From Streptomyces sp. AC550_RSS872 (GTDB lineage Bacteria; Actinomycetota; Actinomycetes; Streptomycetales; Streptomycetaceae): 64,000 nt of DNA. The stretch spans positions 62,001 to 126,000 of the forward strand of contig NZ_JAGMUL010000092.1 in assembly GCF_019049285.1 (NCBI RefSeq), given 5' to 3'. The notes under the pieces are model-generated. The model did not search any database. It saw only the letters and a list, made by a program, of their open reading frames with translations, and was not told the origin of the DNA. Every line of letters begins with the position of its first letter. The first letter of the stretch is position 1. The position numbers and the translations under genes were made by a program. Positions 25,470 to 34,346 of the stretch are shown here, in pieces.

Positions 25470-26525
25470 CTACGCGAGCAGGGCGGCAACCTCGCGTGCT
25501 GCCTCGCGGGCGGGGCGGCCGACGCCGATGAGGGTGGCGGAGGCGGGGCCGGTCCAGTCGCCGTAGCCGAGAAGGTGCAGGCGCGGCTCGTCCACGGCCC
25601 GTGTGCCGGCGGTGGCGATGTGGCCGCGTCGACCGCGGAGCTGGAGCGGGGCGAGATGGGAAAGGGCGGCCCGGAAGCCGGTGCACCAGATGACCGCGTC
25701 GGCCTCGGCGCGGGTGCCGTCAGCCCATTCGACGCCGCCGGGGATGAGGCGGGTGAACATCGGGCTCGCTTTGAGCAGGCCGCGGTCGCGTGCCTCGCGG
25801 ACTGGTGGAACGGCGACGATGTCGCCGAGTGAGGCGACTCCGCCTGTGTCGGTGCGTCGTTCGTCGAGGGCGCGGCGGCGGGCGGTGGCCGCGTCGAAGA
25901 GGGCGCGGCCGTCGATGTCGTCGGCCAGGTAGCGGGGCGGGCGCTGGGTGACCCAGGTCAGCCGGGTGTCGTGGGCGAGGTCGGCGGCGATCTGGGCGCC
26001 GGAGTTTCCGCCGCCGACCACGATCACCCGGCGGCCCACGAAGTCCTGCGGGCTGCGGTATTCGACGGTGTGCAGCTGACGGCCACCGAATTCCCCGCGG
26101 CCGGGGACGGCAGGGAGGAAGGGGCGCCACCAAGAGCCGGTCGCGCTGATCACGGCGCGTGCGCGCCAGGGTCCCGAGTCGGTTTCCACGTGCAGGAGCC
26201 CGTCGTCGCGGTGGACACCGAAAACGTGTACCGGCCGCTCGACGGGAAGTTCGTATCGCTTCTCGTAGTCGGCGAGGTACTCCACGACATGCTGTGCGTC
26301 GGGGTACTCCTGTCCGGGCTGTGGTGGCATGAGGCGGCCGGGCAGTGAGGAGTAGGCGGCCGGGGAGAAAAGGTGCAGGGAGTCCCAGGTGTGCTGCCAG
26401 GCCCCGCCCGCTGTGGTCTGGGCGTCGAGGATGACGAAGTCGAGGCCCAGGCGGCGCAGGTGGTATCCGGCGGCGAGCCCGGACTGGCCGCCGCCGATCA
26501 CCACCACCTGGGACGTGCGCGTCAC
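25470..26525 (-). CDS. ArsO-like flavin-binding monooxygenase
   Basis: 351 residues. FAD motif VVVIGGGQSGLAAGYHLRRL at the N-terminus, WDSLHLFSPAAYSSLPGRLM, the NADPH motif RRVIVVGGGNSGAQIAADLA near residue 165, and ATG-like CTGFRAALSHL near 290. This matches the flavoprotein called ArsO in the arsRBOCT cluster of a Streptomyces plasmid. Overlaps the aquaporin stop by 4 nt (ATGA), so they are co-translated. The role in arsenic chemistry is undetermined; an intact paralogue of the broken gene at 21685. Confidence 0.88.
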   Translation of the reverse strand: MTRTSQVVVIGGGQSGLAAGYHLRRLGLDFVILDAQTTAGGAWQHTWDSLHLFSPAAYSSLPGRLMPPQPGQEYPDAQHVVEYLADYEKRYELPVERPVHVFGVHRDDGLLHVETDSGPWRARAVISATGSWWRPFLPAVPGRGEFGGRQLHTVEYRSPQDFVGRRVIVVGGGNSGAQIAADLAHDTRLTWVTQRPPRYLADDIDGRALFDAATARRRALDERRTDTGGVASLGDIVAVPPVREARDRGLLKASPMFTRLIPGGVEWADGTRAEADAVIWCTGFRAALSHLAPLQLRGRRGHIATAGTRAVDEPRLHLLGYGDWTGPASATLIGVGRPAREAAREVAALLA

Positions 26526-27295
26526 TCGGCGGTGTCCCGCCCGGGCGTGAAGATGAGGGCGACTAGCGCCAGTCCGACCACGGCTCCGATCAGCTGCATG
26601 CCGATGAAGCCCACGAGAGAGCCGGGCGCGATGCCCGCGAACGTGTCGCTGAAGGTACGGCCGATGGTCACCGCCGGGTTCGCGAACGACGTCGAGGAGG
26701 TGAACCAGTACGCGGCGCCGATATAGGAGGCGACCGCCGCCGGGGCGAACCGCAACTGGTCGGTGCGTGCCAGGCCGAAGATCAGCAGGATCAGACCCGC
26801 CGTCGCGACCACCTCACCCAGCAGAAGATGTCCCGCCGACCGGTCGTGCGTGGACCACTCCACCAGCGCCTTGCCGAACATCGCGTCCGCCAGGACCGCG
26901 CCCGCGATGGCCCCGACGATCTGTGCCGGAACGTAAACGGCGACCTCGCGGAGCGTCACCCCGGCTCCGCCGCGCCTGCCGGTCCACCATTCGGCCAGCG
27001 TGACCACGGGGTTGAAGTGGGCGCCGGAGACCGGGCCCAGCAGGAGGATCAGGACGCCGAGGCCGAAGACGGTGGCCAGGGAGTTGGCCAGCAGCTGCAC
27101 CCCGACGTCCCGGGTCAGCTCGGTGGCCTGGATACCGGAGCCGATCACGACCGCCACCAGGGCCGCGGTGCCGACCAGTTCGGCGGCGGCGCGGGCCGTC
27201 AGCGGCCTGCGCGGCGGGGTGGCGCCTGGAGCGGGCTGCGGCTCGGCGGACGGTATGGCCGACTCCGCGGCGGGTTCGTGCGTGGCGGTCAACAA
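26522..27295 (-). CDS. Aquaporin/MIP channel in the arsenic operon
   Basis: 257 residues, six hydrophobic segments, with the two pore motifs in the expected places: NPV in GAHFNPVVTLAEWW and NPA in TSFANPAVTIGRTFSD. A Pro/Ala-rich N-terminal extension (about 30 residues) precedes helix 1. In Sinorhizobium an aquaglyceroporin (AqpS) replaces the arsenite pump next to arsC: arsenite made by the reductase leaves by diffusion. The same reading fits here because no ArsB/Acr3 is seen. Follows arsR by 35 bp in the same direction. Confidence 0.9.
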   Translation of the reverse strand: MLTATHEPAAESAIPSAEPQPAPGATPPRRPLTARAAAELVGTAALVAVVIGSGIQATELTRDVGVQLLANSLATVFGLGVLILLLGPVSGAHFNPVVTLAEWWTGRRGGAGVTLREVAVYVPAQIVGAIAGAVLADAMFGKALVEWSTHDRSAGHLLLGEVVATAGLILLIFGLARTDQLRFAPAAVASYIGAAYWFTSSTSFANPAVTIGRTFSDTFAGIAPGSLVGFIGMQLIGAVVGLALVALIFTPGRDTAE

Positions 27296-27329
27296 GACTC
27301 CTTGGTGCAGTCGCCGGGGGCGGCGAGGT

Positions 27330-27638
27330 TCAGGGGCAGGACCGCTTGTTGTCGGCGGCCGAGCGGGCGGACTCGGCCAGGTCGGCGAACTGGCCCGCGA
27401 GCAAGGCGATAACGTCGGGCTTGAGCCGGTAGTAGGTGAACCGGCCGCACGGCTCCGTCTCCACGACCCCGGCCTCGCGCAGCACTCTCAGATGGTTGGA
27501 GAGGTTGGTCTGCCGGGCACCGGTCTCCTCCACGAGGTGGGTGGTGCACAGCATCTCTTTGGCGAGCAGGGTCACGATCTGGAGCCTGAGCGGGTCGGCC
27601 AGCACCCGGATCAGGTCAGTGTCGACTGACGTCATCAT
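27330..27638 (-). CDS. arsR: ArsR-family repressor of the arsC region
   Basis: 102 residues, winged helix with IRVLADPLRLQIVTLLAKEM, then CTTHLVEETGARQTNLSNHL and a beta-wing GRFTYYRLK. It lacks the ELCVCDL motif; Cys31 in EMLCTTHL, Cys64 in ETEPCGRF and Cys101 near the end are candidate As(III) ligands, so it represents another ArsR subtype than the 22794 gene. It heads the aquaporin/ArsO operon and is divergent from arsC. Confidence 0.9.
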   Translation of the reverse strand: MMTSVDTDLIRVLADPLRLQIVTLLAKEMLCTTHLVEETGARQTNLSNHLRVLREAGVVETEPCGRFTYYRLKPDVIALLAGQFADLAESARSAADNKRSCP

Positions 27639-27730
27639 GTGCTGATACTGTCACATCAGTGGTGGCTGACACCACCGGGTGCTGACATCATTTGCACCTG
27701 ATGCCGTCGTGAGACAAGAGAGAGCCTCCG
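27639..27730. promoter_or_regulatory. Divergent arsR/arsC promoter with inverted repeats
   Basis: CTGAT (27642-27646) and ATCAG (27655-27659) form an inverted repeat, and CATCA/TGATG pairs recur near 27685-27702. These CTGA(C/T)/(A/G)TCAG-type sites are good candidates for ArsR binding that would control both directions. Confidence 0.5.
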
Positions 27731-28144
27731 ATGTCCGACAAGCCCTCCGTGCTGTTCGTCTGCGTCCACAACGCCGGCCGTTCCCAGATGGCCGCCGCGT
27801 GGCTGACCCACCTGGCCGGGGACCGCGTCGAGGTCCGCTCCGCCGGCTCCAACCCGGGCGCGGGCGTCAACCCGGCCGCCGTCGAGGCCATGGCCGAGGT
27901 CGGCATCGACATCTCCGCCGAGGTGCCGAAGATGCTCACCGTGGACGCCGTGAAGGAGTCGGACGTCTGCATCACCATGGGCTGCGGCGACACCTGCCCG
28001 GTCTTCCCCGGCAAGCGGTACCTGGACTGGCAGCTGGAAGACCCGGCGGGCCAGGGCGTCGAGGCCGTGCGTCCGATCCGGGACGAGATCAAGGTGCTGG
28101 TCGAGGGCCTGATCAAGGAGATCGCGCCGGAGCCCCAGGCATGA
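27731..28144 (+). CDS. arsC: Arsenate reductase, LMW-phosphatase type
   Basis: 137 residues. The phosphatase-like loop VCVHNAGRSQMA places catalytic Cys11 and Arg17 in the C-x5-R-S site; CGDTCPVFPG carries Cys85 and Cys89, and Cys80 lies just before. The triple-cysteine relay matches thioredoxin-coupled ArsC (arsenate to arsenite). A thioredoxin reductase gene overlaps its stop (ATGA), in keeping with a supply of reducing power, although that gene is broken. Confidence 0.93.
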   Translation: MSDKPSVLFVCVHNAGRSQMAAAWLTHLAGDRVEVRSAGSNPGAGVNPAAVEAMAEVGIDISAEVPKMLTVDAVKESDVCITMGCGDTCPVFPGKRYLDWQLEDPAGQGVEAVRPIRDEIKVLVEGLIKEIAPEPQA

Positions 28145-28660
28145 GCACGGGCACGGGCATACGCAACGTCATCGTCATCGGCTCCGGCCCCGCCGGATAC
28201 ACTGCCGCCCTCTACACCGCCCGCGCCTCGCTGAAGCCGCTGGTCTTCGAGGGCGCGGTCACGGCCGGCGGCGCGCTGGTGCAGACGACCGAGGTGGAGA
28301 ACTTCCCCGGCTTCCGCGACGGCATCATGGGCCCCGAGCTCATGGACAACATGCGCGCCCAGGCCGAGCGCTTCGGCGCCGAGCTCGTTCCCGACGACAT
28401 CGCCGCAGTCGACCTCACCGGCACCATCAAGACCGTCACCGACAGCTCGGGTACGGTCCACCGCGCCAAGGCCGTCATCGTGGCGACCGGCTCGCAGCAC
28501 CGCAAACTCAATCTCCCGGGCGAGGACGCGCTCTCCGGCCGAGGGGTTTCGTAGTGCGCGACCTGCGACGGTTTCTTCTTCCGCGAACACGACATCGTGG
28601 TCGTCGGCGGCGGCGACACGGCGATGGAGGAAGCCACCTTCTACGCTGACTGCCCTCGGC
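28141..28660 (+). pseudogene. Thioredoxin reductase (arsT/trxB-type), premature stop
   Basis: The frame from the ATG at 28141 reads NVIVIGSGPAGYTAALYTAR (FAD motif), TEVENFPGF and AKAVIVATGSQHRKLNLPG. At 28552 a TAG stands exactly where the residue before the redox motif is expected; the same frame continues with CATCDGFFFREHDIVVVGGG and DTAMEEATFYAD. Host sequence then diverges near 28655, so the C-terminal FAD domain is also missing. Both a nonsense codon and a deletion make this gene inactive. ArsT is the usual partner of ArsC in Streptomyces ars clusters. Confidence 0.88.
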
Positions 28661-28823
28661 TTCGCCATAAGGGGAGCGAATACGCAGCGTCACGCTCCAC
28701 ACAACGAGAGCCAGAGCCTGAGAACTGACAACGCTGAGGGTCCGACCGTCCGCAACGCCGTGGGCGAGGTCGTTCTGACGTGACCTTGGTGGCGGTGAGG
28801 TGCCTGTGGGCATCCGGCTCTAT

Positions 28824-29582
28824 TCAGGCTTGAGTGGTGGCTGATCGCACGATGGTCAGGCCGCACCGGTATGGCTCGTCGAGCTCGCCGTCGGGGAAAT
28901 GCCGCGCCAGCGCGGTGCGGTTGGTGTCGAGGAGTTCGGCCCGCTCGATAGGGTCCATGACCGCGAAGTGCGAGTGGGTGCCGATGTTGCTGATGTGATC
29001 TTCGACGGTAATCCGGCGCGACCACGGTATCTCGCGGGTAGACACGTGCACCGGAAACGGGGCGAACAGCTCGGCCACGGTTGCCGGGTAGCTGCGGGTG
29101 AAGGGCGCGAGTCGGGCATCCTCCGCCGCGACCCACGGGACGCGGACGTCGGCCTGGTTCCACCACAGGGCCAGCACGCCGTGCGGGCGTAACACGCGCA
29201 GCGCTTCGGGGACGGAACGGGCCGGGTCGGTCCAGTGCCAGGCTTGGGCGTAGGTGATCACGTCGAAGCTGCCAGCGGTGAAGGGCAGTCGATCCCCCTC
29301 GCCCCTCACCAGCGGGATTTCTGGCTCGGCCGCGCGCAGCTTGGCGGCCATACCGGCGCCCGGCTCCAGGGCGACGACGTGGGCGCCGCGTTCGCGCATC
29401 AGCCGGGTGGCGATACCAGTGCCGGCCCCGCAGTCCAGCACGTCGGCGCCGACCAGCGGTCGGCCGGCGAGTTCCTCAACGGCGTCGAAGAGGGCCGGCG
29501 GGTAGTCCGGCCGAGCGGCGGCATATTGAGTGGCAACGGTGTCGAAGGACAGGGCGCGGGCTTGCTTCGCGTGAGATGCCAT
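28824..29582 (-). CDS. SAM-dependent class I methyltransferase
   Basis: 252 residues. Motif I is VLDCGAGTGIATRLMRERGA, followed by an acidic loop VALEPGAGMAAKLR, FDVITYAQAWHWTDPARSVP (motif IV region) and LRVLRPHGVLALWWNQ. It looks like a small-molecule methyltransferase of the UbiE/COQ5-like type; no ArsM cysteines are seen, so arsenic methylation is not supported. Start at 29582 is the first in-frame methionine. Confidence 0.85.
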   Translation of the reverse strand: MASHAKQARALSFDTVATQYAAARPDYPPALFDAVEELAGRPLVGADVLDCGAGTGIATRLMRERGAHVVALEPGAGMAAKLRAAEPEIPLVRGEGDRLPFTAGSFDVITYAQAWHWTDPARSVPEALRVLRPHGVLALWWNQADVRVPWVAAEDARLAPFTRSYPATVAELFAPFPVHVSTREIPWSRRITVEDHISNIGTHSHFAVMDPIERAELLDTNRTALARHFPDGELDEPYRCGLTIVRSATTQA

Positions 29583-29753
29583 GCCCGCGATCTTTCCGGG
29601 TGCAGGGAGAAGTTGTCAGTAGTGCACGGAGAGATCCGCGTCCAGCGCAAGCGATTGACCGGGCTCTGATGAGAGGCCATCGCATCCAGCCGGACCCTGG
29701 ATCAGTGGATGCTCCAATCGTCATGACGACGATGAGCATGCTCCCGATAAAGG

Positions 29754-30551
29754 TCAGCCCGTCGCGGTGTCCTGTGCTCGGACTGCCCTGGTGCTGGCGA
29801 GTCGGTAGGATTCTGTACCGGTCTCAATGATGTTCCCGCCGAAGGTGAGGCGGTCGACGATGGCCGCGCAGAGCCGCGGATCGGTGAACGTCCTGGTCCA
29901 CCCGCCGAACGACTCGTTGGAGGCGATGGCGACGCTGTTCTTCTCCTCGCGTTCGGTCAGCACCTGGAACAGCAGCTCAGCGCCCCTGCGGTCCAGCTCC
30001 ATGTAGCCGAGTTCATCGATACAGAGGAGATCTACCCGTCCGCAGCGGGCGATGGTCTTGGGCAGGATCTTCTCGTCCGCGGCCTCGACCAGCTCGTTGA
30101 CCAGTTTGGTGGCGAGTGTGTAGCGGACCCGGAAGCCGGCCATGGCGGCCTCGGTCCCGAGCGCGATCAGCAGGTGAGACTTGCCGGTGCCCGAGTCGCC
30201 GATCAGGCAGAGCGGCAGACCCTTCTTGACCCATTCGCAGGTCGCCAGGGTGTGGATGACCGCCGCGTCGACGTTCCCGTTGGCCTCGAAGTCGAAGGCC
30301 CGCAGCGACTTCTCCCGCGGGAACTGCGCCGCCTTGATCCGCCGTTCGGAGCGGCGGCAGGCCCGGTCGTCGCACTCGGCCATCAGCAGCTCGGCGAGGA
30401 ACCCGCGATACGACATCTGGTCGCGGGCGGCGGCTTCGGCCAGTTCGGGGAACTGGGCCCGGATGGTGGGCAGCCGAAGCATGCGGCATGCCTGGTCAAC
30501 GGCGGCAGTGGCGGCCTGTTCGGTCAGTCCGCGATGGCGTTTGAGTGTCAC
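29754..30551 (-). CDS. istB: IS21 transposition helper ATPase IstB
   Basis: 265 residues. AAA+ features: Walker A LIGDSGTGKSHLLIALGTEA, Walker B DLLCIDELGYMELDRRGAE and sensor 1 NSVAIASNESFGGWTRTF. The GTG at 30551 overlaps the istA TGA (GTGA). IstB helps the IstA transposase choose and capture target DNA; with istA broken it cannot support transposition of this copy. Confidence 0.95.
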   Translation of the reverse strand: MTLKRHRGLTEQAATAAVDQACRMLRLPTIRAQFPELAEAAARDQMSYRGFLAELLMAECDDRACRRSERRIKAAQFPREKSLRAFDFEANGNVDAAVIHTLATCEWVKKGLPLCLIGDSGTGKSHLLIALGTEAAMAGFRVRYTLATKLVNELVEAADEKILPKTIARCGRVDLLCIDELGYMELDRRGAELLFQVLTEREEKNSVAIASNESFGGWTRTFTDPRLCAAIVDRLTFGGNIIETGTESYRLASTRAVRAQDTATG

Positions 30552-31385
30552 GGCATCTCTCCCTGGATGGCGGGGCGGTCGGCCCGCTGCCGGGCTCGCA
30601 GCAACTGGTCGTAGGCCGCGACCGAGGGCAGCGGCCGGGTGTCGGGCGGCAGCTGGGCAAGCCCCCGTTCGGTCAGCGAGGTCACGTTCGTCCGGTCCGG
30701 CTCCGCAGGAACAACCGGAGCCGCGACCTCGTCGGCTTCAGCCGCCTTCCGGGCCTCCAGGGCAACCGCGTCCGCGGTCAGAGCGCCAGCCCTGACCGCG
30801 GACGCAAGCCCGGCGACCAGGTGCTCGTGGGGGACGTGCCGGCCCATCAGCAGGACCTCGATCAGAGCGCGGGTGCCGTCGCGCTCGCCGTGGGCAGCCT
30901 TCGCCGCCTCCCACCAGGCGTCGTGAACCGGTGTGAACTTCCCCGCAGAACGAGCCTGTTCGAGCGCGGCGGCACCGGGGAACGCGCCGGGCTTGCGGAC
31001 CAGGGCTTCCAGGTAGTGTTCCAGATCCAGCCGGGTCTTCCCCTTGGCGATCAGCCGTTCATGGCGGGCGATTTCCTGCTGGCCGTCGTAGACCACCAGC
31101 TCCGAGGCGTGCAGCATCGCCCGGACCGTCCGGCCGATCAGCCGCACCGGCACCGAGTAGCGGTTGGTGCGGACGCTGATCTGGCTGAAGCGATCCACCC
31201 GCAGGCTGAACAGGCGTCCTGTCTCGAATGGTTCGTCCGGCAATGGCTGCGCAGCAGCGGTCGTTCGACGGCGAAGTACTCGCTCACCGGCCGCGGCCGG
31301 GAGCCGATCCGGCGCCGTTCATCCTCCTCATCCCACTGCTCGATTCTCGCGTTCAACTCGGCAAGCGAGGCGACCTCTGGGACGT
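30548..31385 (-). pseudogene. istA: IS21 transposase IstA, C-terminal fragment, frameshifted
   Basis: DRFSQISVRTNRYSVPVRLI, HASELVVYDGQQEIARHERL and YLEALVRKPGAFPGA are the usual IstA C-terminal region. Upstream, SLAELNARIEQWDEEDERRR and RPVSEYFAVERPLL are in a different frame joined near 31240. The catalytic DDE core and HTH of the N-terminal half are missing. Confidence 0.85.
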
Positions 31386-31446
31386 TCTCTGAACTTGCCG
31401 GTTGGGGCCCCTCGGCCGCCTTCAAGTCCTCGATAGAGTCGGCGTG

Positions 31447-31722
31447 ATGACTGGGAGCCGAGGCCGTTGGCCGAAGATCGATGAGGAACGCGGAGTCGAG
31501 GACGCGACGCTCCTGATCCTGGAGTGGCTGGGCGAGCAGGGTGTGAACGCCATGATCAGAATGGACGCCGAGAGGCTGGCTGACAACGCGCCGGCGTGGA
31601 CGTTCGCCGCCAGCGGTGGCCCGTTGGCGCATGGGATGCGAGCTGACGGAAGGACTGTCCAGCAGTGCATGTCCGTCGCTCTGGATCGTCTGCGCGACGC
31701 TGGTCTGTCGGTTCCGTTTTGA
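31447..31722 (+). CDS. Short hypothetical protein
   Basis: 91 residues from an ATG at 31447, without a clear ribosome site. LAHGMRADGRTVQQCMSVAL and LDRLRDAGLSVPF at the C-terminus appear regular and protein-like. No family recognised. It stands 120 bp upstream of the SUKH-like gene on the same strand and may be paired with it. Confidence 0.5.
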   Translation: MTGSRGRWPKIDEERGVEDATLLILEWLGEQGVNAMIRMDAERLADNAPAWTFAASGGPLAHGMRADGRTVQQCMSVALDRLRDAGLSVPF

Positions 31723-31844
31723 TCTTCGACCGCCGTTTGGCTTCAACCACGATGCCGTCTTCGTCGTTTCGGCCGTTCTTGTGGACTGTTGGACCCGGCT
31801 TCTCTGAACTGTCGAGGTTGAGACTTGGCAGTAGCGTCACGCTG

Positions 31845-32516
31845 GTGAATCTCAACCTCTTCAACGATGTGCCTGATGGCCTGACTCAACGAGCCCGATC
31901 GTTCGTCCGCGCGCACGGCGTCAAGGTCGACGTCCGACCGGTCGAGGAACACAGACAGTGGTGGCTTGAGCGAGACATCCCCGCGACGGTCATCGACCGG
32001 ATGGCGGCATATCAAGAGCGATGGGGTGGCCTGGTCCTGCCACCCGCATCCAAGTACGACGGCGGCCCGAGGTACTTCGCAGCGGACTCTCCCGAAGGCT
32101 CCGCGTCCGAAGGATGGTGGTTCGAAGCGGGTATGCAGCGGACAGCGGTTCCCTACTCGTTCATGATCGGGCCGTCTGGTGAATTTGGCATTCACGCAGG
32201 TCAGTGGTCGCCCCTCCATGCCACTGTAGAGGGTTGGGTGGAGTCGCTCGCACTGACCCACCACGCGTCCATGTGGGCAAAGAAGATCGTCAAGATCACT
32301 GGCGACGAGGTCGACGGCATCGTGCTAGATGAGTACGAGGCGGTGCATCAAGTGCTGGGCGTGGCCGACACCTGGTGGCGAGGGGCCGACTCACTGGTGG
32401 CGATCTACTCAGGGGAGGCCGAGGCCCTGTCGTTCCCGCGGGGTCGCACTGCGTTGATCTACTCCGGCCTGGATGAGTGGGGCCTGCGAGGAGGCGTCAA
32501 GGACGGTGGCAGCTGA
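31845..32516 (+). CDS. SUKH/SMI1-like hypothetical protein
   Basis: 223 residues if it starts at the GTG at 31845 (VNLNLFNDVPDGLTQRARSF); an earlier start up to 31665 would encode an unlikely Arg/Ser-rich stretch. LVLPPASKYDGGPRYFAADS, GWWFEAGMQRTAVPYSFMIG and SVEGWVESLALTHHA-like segments recall SMI1/KNR4 (SUKH) proteins, many of which are immunity proteins to toxins. The assignment is by pattern only; no toxin is next to it. Confidence 0.5.
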   Translation: MNLNLFNDVPDGLTQRARSFVRAHGVKVDVRPVEEHRQWWLERDIPATVIDRMAAYQERWGGLVLPPASKYDGGPRYFAADSPEGSASEGWWFEAGMQRTAVPYSFMIGPSGEFGIHAGQWSPLHATVEGWVESLALTHHASMWAKKIVKITGDEVDGIVLDEYEAVHQVLGVADTWWRGADSLVAIYSGEAEALSFPRGRTALIYSGLDEWGLRGGVKDGGS

Positions 32517-32521
32517 GAACG

Positions 32522-34346
32522 CTAGGAGCCCGACAACCCTCTGACTTCGGTGGTGACATGACGCCCCGCGACGTCAGGGAAGGTCGGCATGCCGAGGTGG
32601 ATGGCAACGGCGCGGTGGGTGATGAGGTTGTCGAGCTGGGCGAGCTTGGCGTTGGCCGCCGCGAGGCCGACCTTGAGCCCTTCGGCCTCGCCGGCCCAGC
32701 CCTCACGTTCGGCTCGGCGATCCGGTCGATGAGGTTGTCGCGGATGTCCACCAGTCGCGGCCGTTGGGCCGGGTCGGCCCGCAGGAGCGGGCATCGGATG
32801 CAGCTGTGCTCGTGGACGCAACTGGTGCCGTAGGCCCGGCCGCAGTCTCCGAGGGCAACCTTGCGTCGTTCGAAGTGGCCGAGGAACTCCTCCCACTCCT
32901 GCTCGGTGGGGCTGCGGTATTCTTCACTGGGCCGCAGGTCCCGGCGACGAGCGATGAACGCGCGGTGCCCGTTGATGGCCTCCTCTGGATAAACGGCCTT
33001 GTAACCCATGGTCGTGTTGATGTCGCGATGTCCGAGGATCAGCTGGGCGATGTGGGGCGGCATGCCGTTCATGACGGCGTCGGTGGTGAAGATCCTTCGG
33101 AAGTCGTGCGGGGCGAAGTGCAGCGGGTTGCCGGTCGCGTCGGTGAATCTGGTGGCCGCGAGAGCGTCCTGGAGGAGGTCATGGATGCCGGCGATGGGGA
33201 TCGGCCGGTCTTCCAGCCCGATCTTGCGCTGGAACAGCAGCGGCATAGGCGGGTTCCAGACCTTTTCGTGGTGGTCGTAGGCGATTACGAGCGGGACGCC
33301 GCCGTCAGTGGTGCGAACGCGGCAGATGATCGCGGAGAGGACATCGGCGAGTTCCGGCGAGATGACCAGCAACCGTTCCTCGTCGGTCTTGGACGGGGCG
33401 ATCTGCAGGAGCGGAACGAGCTCGCCGGTGCTCGGCAGCCGGTATTGGACCAGGCTGTGGTGCGAGATCTCGCTCAGCTCCTCGACCCGGATGCCGGTCA
33501 TGCGCAGGACCTCGATCGCGGCCCAGCCCCAGAAAGCGTTGCTCTCCTCCCGCGCCAGGTTCCGGCGCTGGCCGGTGGCGGGTTCTTCGGCCCATAGGTG
33601 CGGCGAGTGCCGCTTGAGGATCGCGCGCCGCAGCGTCTGCCCGTCGGTGGTGAACAACTCGCCGGGGCGGGCCCGTCCGCCGGCCTCCAAGCGGGCGGCG
33701 GCAGCCTTGCGGTTCCGGTCGACCGCTTCGCATAGGGACGGCAGGACGGGAAGTCGCTCCCGGGTGCGCTGATCCATGCGGGCCTTCTGCCGGGACTTCA
33801 TCTTGCGATGCTGGACGTCGTCGGCGCGGACCGGACAGGGGACGGCCCATGGGCCCCAGCGGGAGGGTTCGTCGAGCGCCCACTGCGCGAGGTCCAGGTA
33901 GAACGCCCGCACCGTCATCAGGGTGTCGGAGGCGGTGGCCCGTTCCACCGTGGTCTCCACGACCTGGCCGTGCTCGTCGGAGGTCCGGACGGTCCGGGTC
34001 TGCAGGCGCCGCTTCCAGGCGGCGGCGACGTCCGGTGCGAGCCGGAGCGAGTCGATGCAAGGGTGGTGCTTCTCCAGGTCCTTCGAGAACCACAGCCCCA
34101 GCGCGGTCGCCAGACCGGTCAGGGTGTTGTAGTCGACGGACGGCTGACGTTCCCGCAGGTAGTCGACCAGCAGGTCGCGGACGGGGCGGCAGGCCAGGTC
34201 GTAGCGGTCGACGAGTTGCTCGACCGCGAGCTGGCCAGGGAAGCGTGTGCTGAACATGCGGACCGAAGACGGCGCGTCGGCGGGGAAGACGCCGAGGGAG
34301 TGCAGCAATTGGTAGAAGAACGGGCTGTGTCGGGTGGACTTGGCCT
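32522..34346 (-). pseudogene. Tyrosine-type site-specific integrase, N-terminus cut by IS5
   Basis: About 605 residues remain. The catalytic region has RMTGIRVEELSEISHHSLVQ (Arg I), HDFRRIFTTDAV (H-x-x-R) and LGHRDINTTMGYKAVY (His and Tyr nucleophile). Near the end, GTSCVHEHSCIRCPLLR could bind zinc. The frame breaks near 32715; the alternative frame (EREGWAGEAEGLKVGLAAAN) ends at 32522. In frame upstream of 34308, KSTRHSPFFYQLLHSLG continues up to the IS5 junction at about 34346, so the N-terminal part is lost. It may be the integrase of a former integrative element here. Confidence 0.85.

Larger units (their letters stand above)
29754..31400 (-). mobile_element. IS21-family element, left part lost
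   Basis: istB (29754-30551) and the C-terminal half of istA (30548 to about 31385) keep the typical overlapping order. The N-terminal half of istA and the corresponding terminal repeat are absent; the break at about 31390 lies against a hypothetical gene. Confidence 0.8.

Noticed and set aside
28824..29582. Methyltransferase as arsenite methyltransferase (ArsM)
   Set aside because: Despite its position beside the ars genes it lacks the conserved ArsM cysteines, so I call it only a class I methyltransferase.
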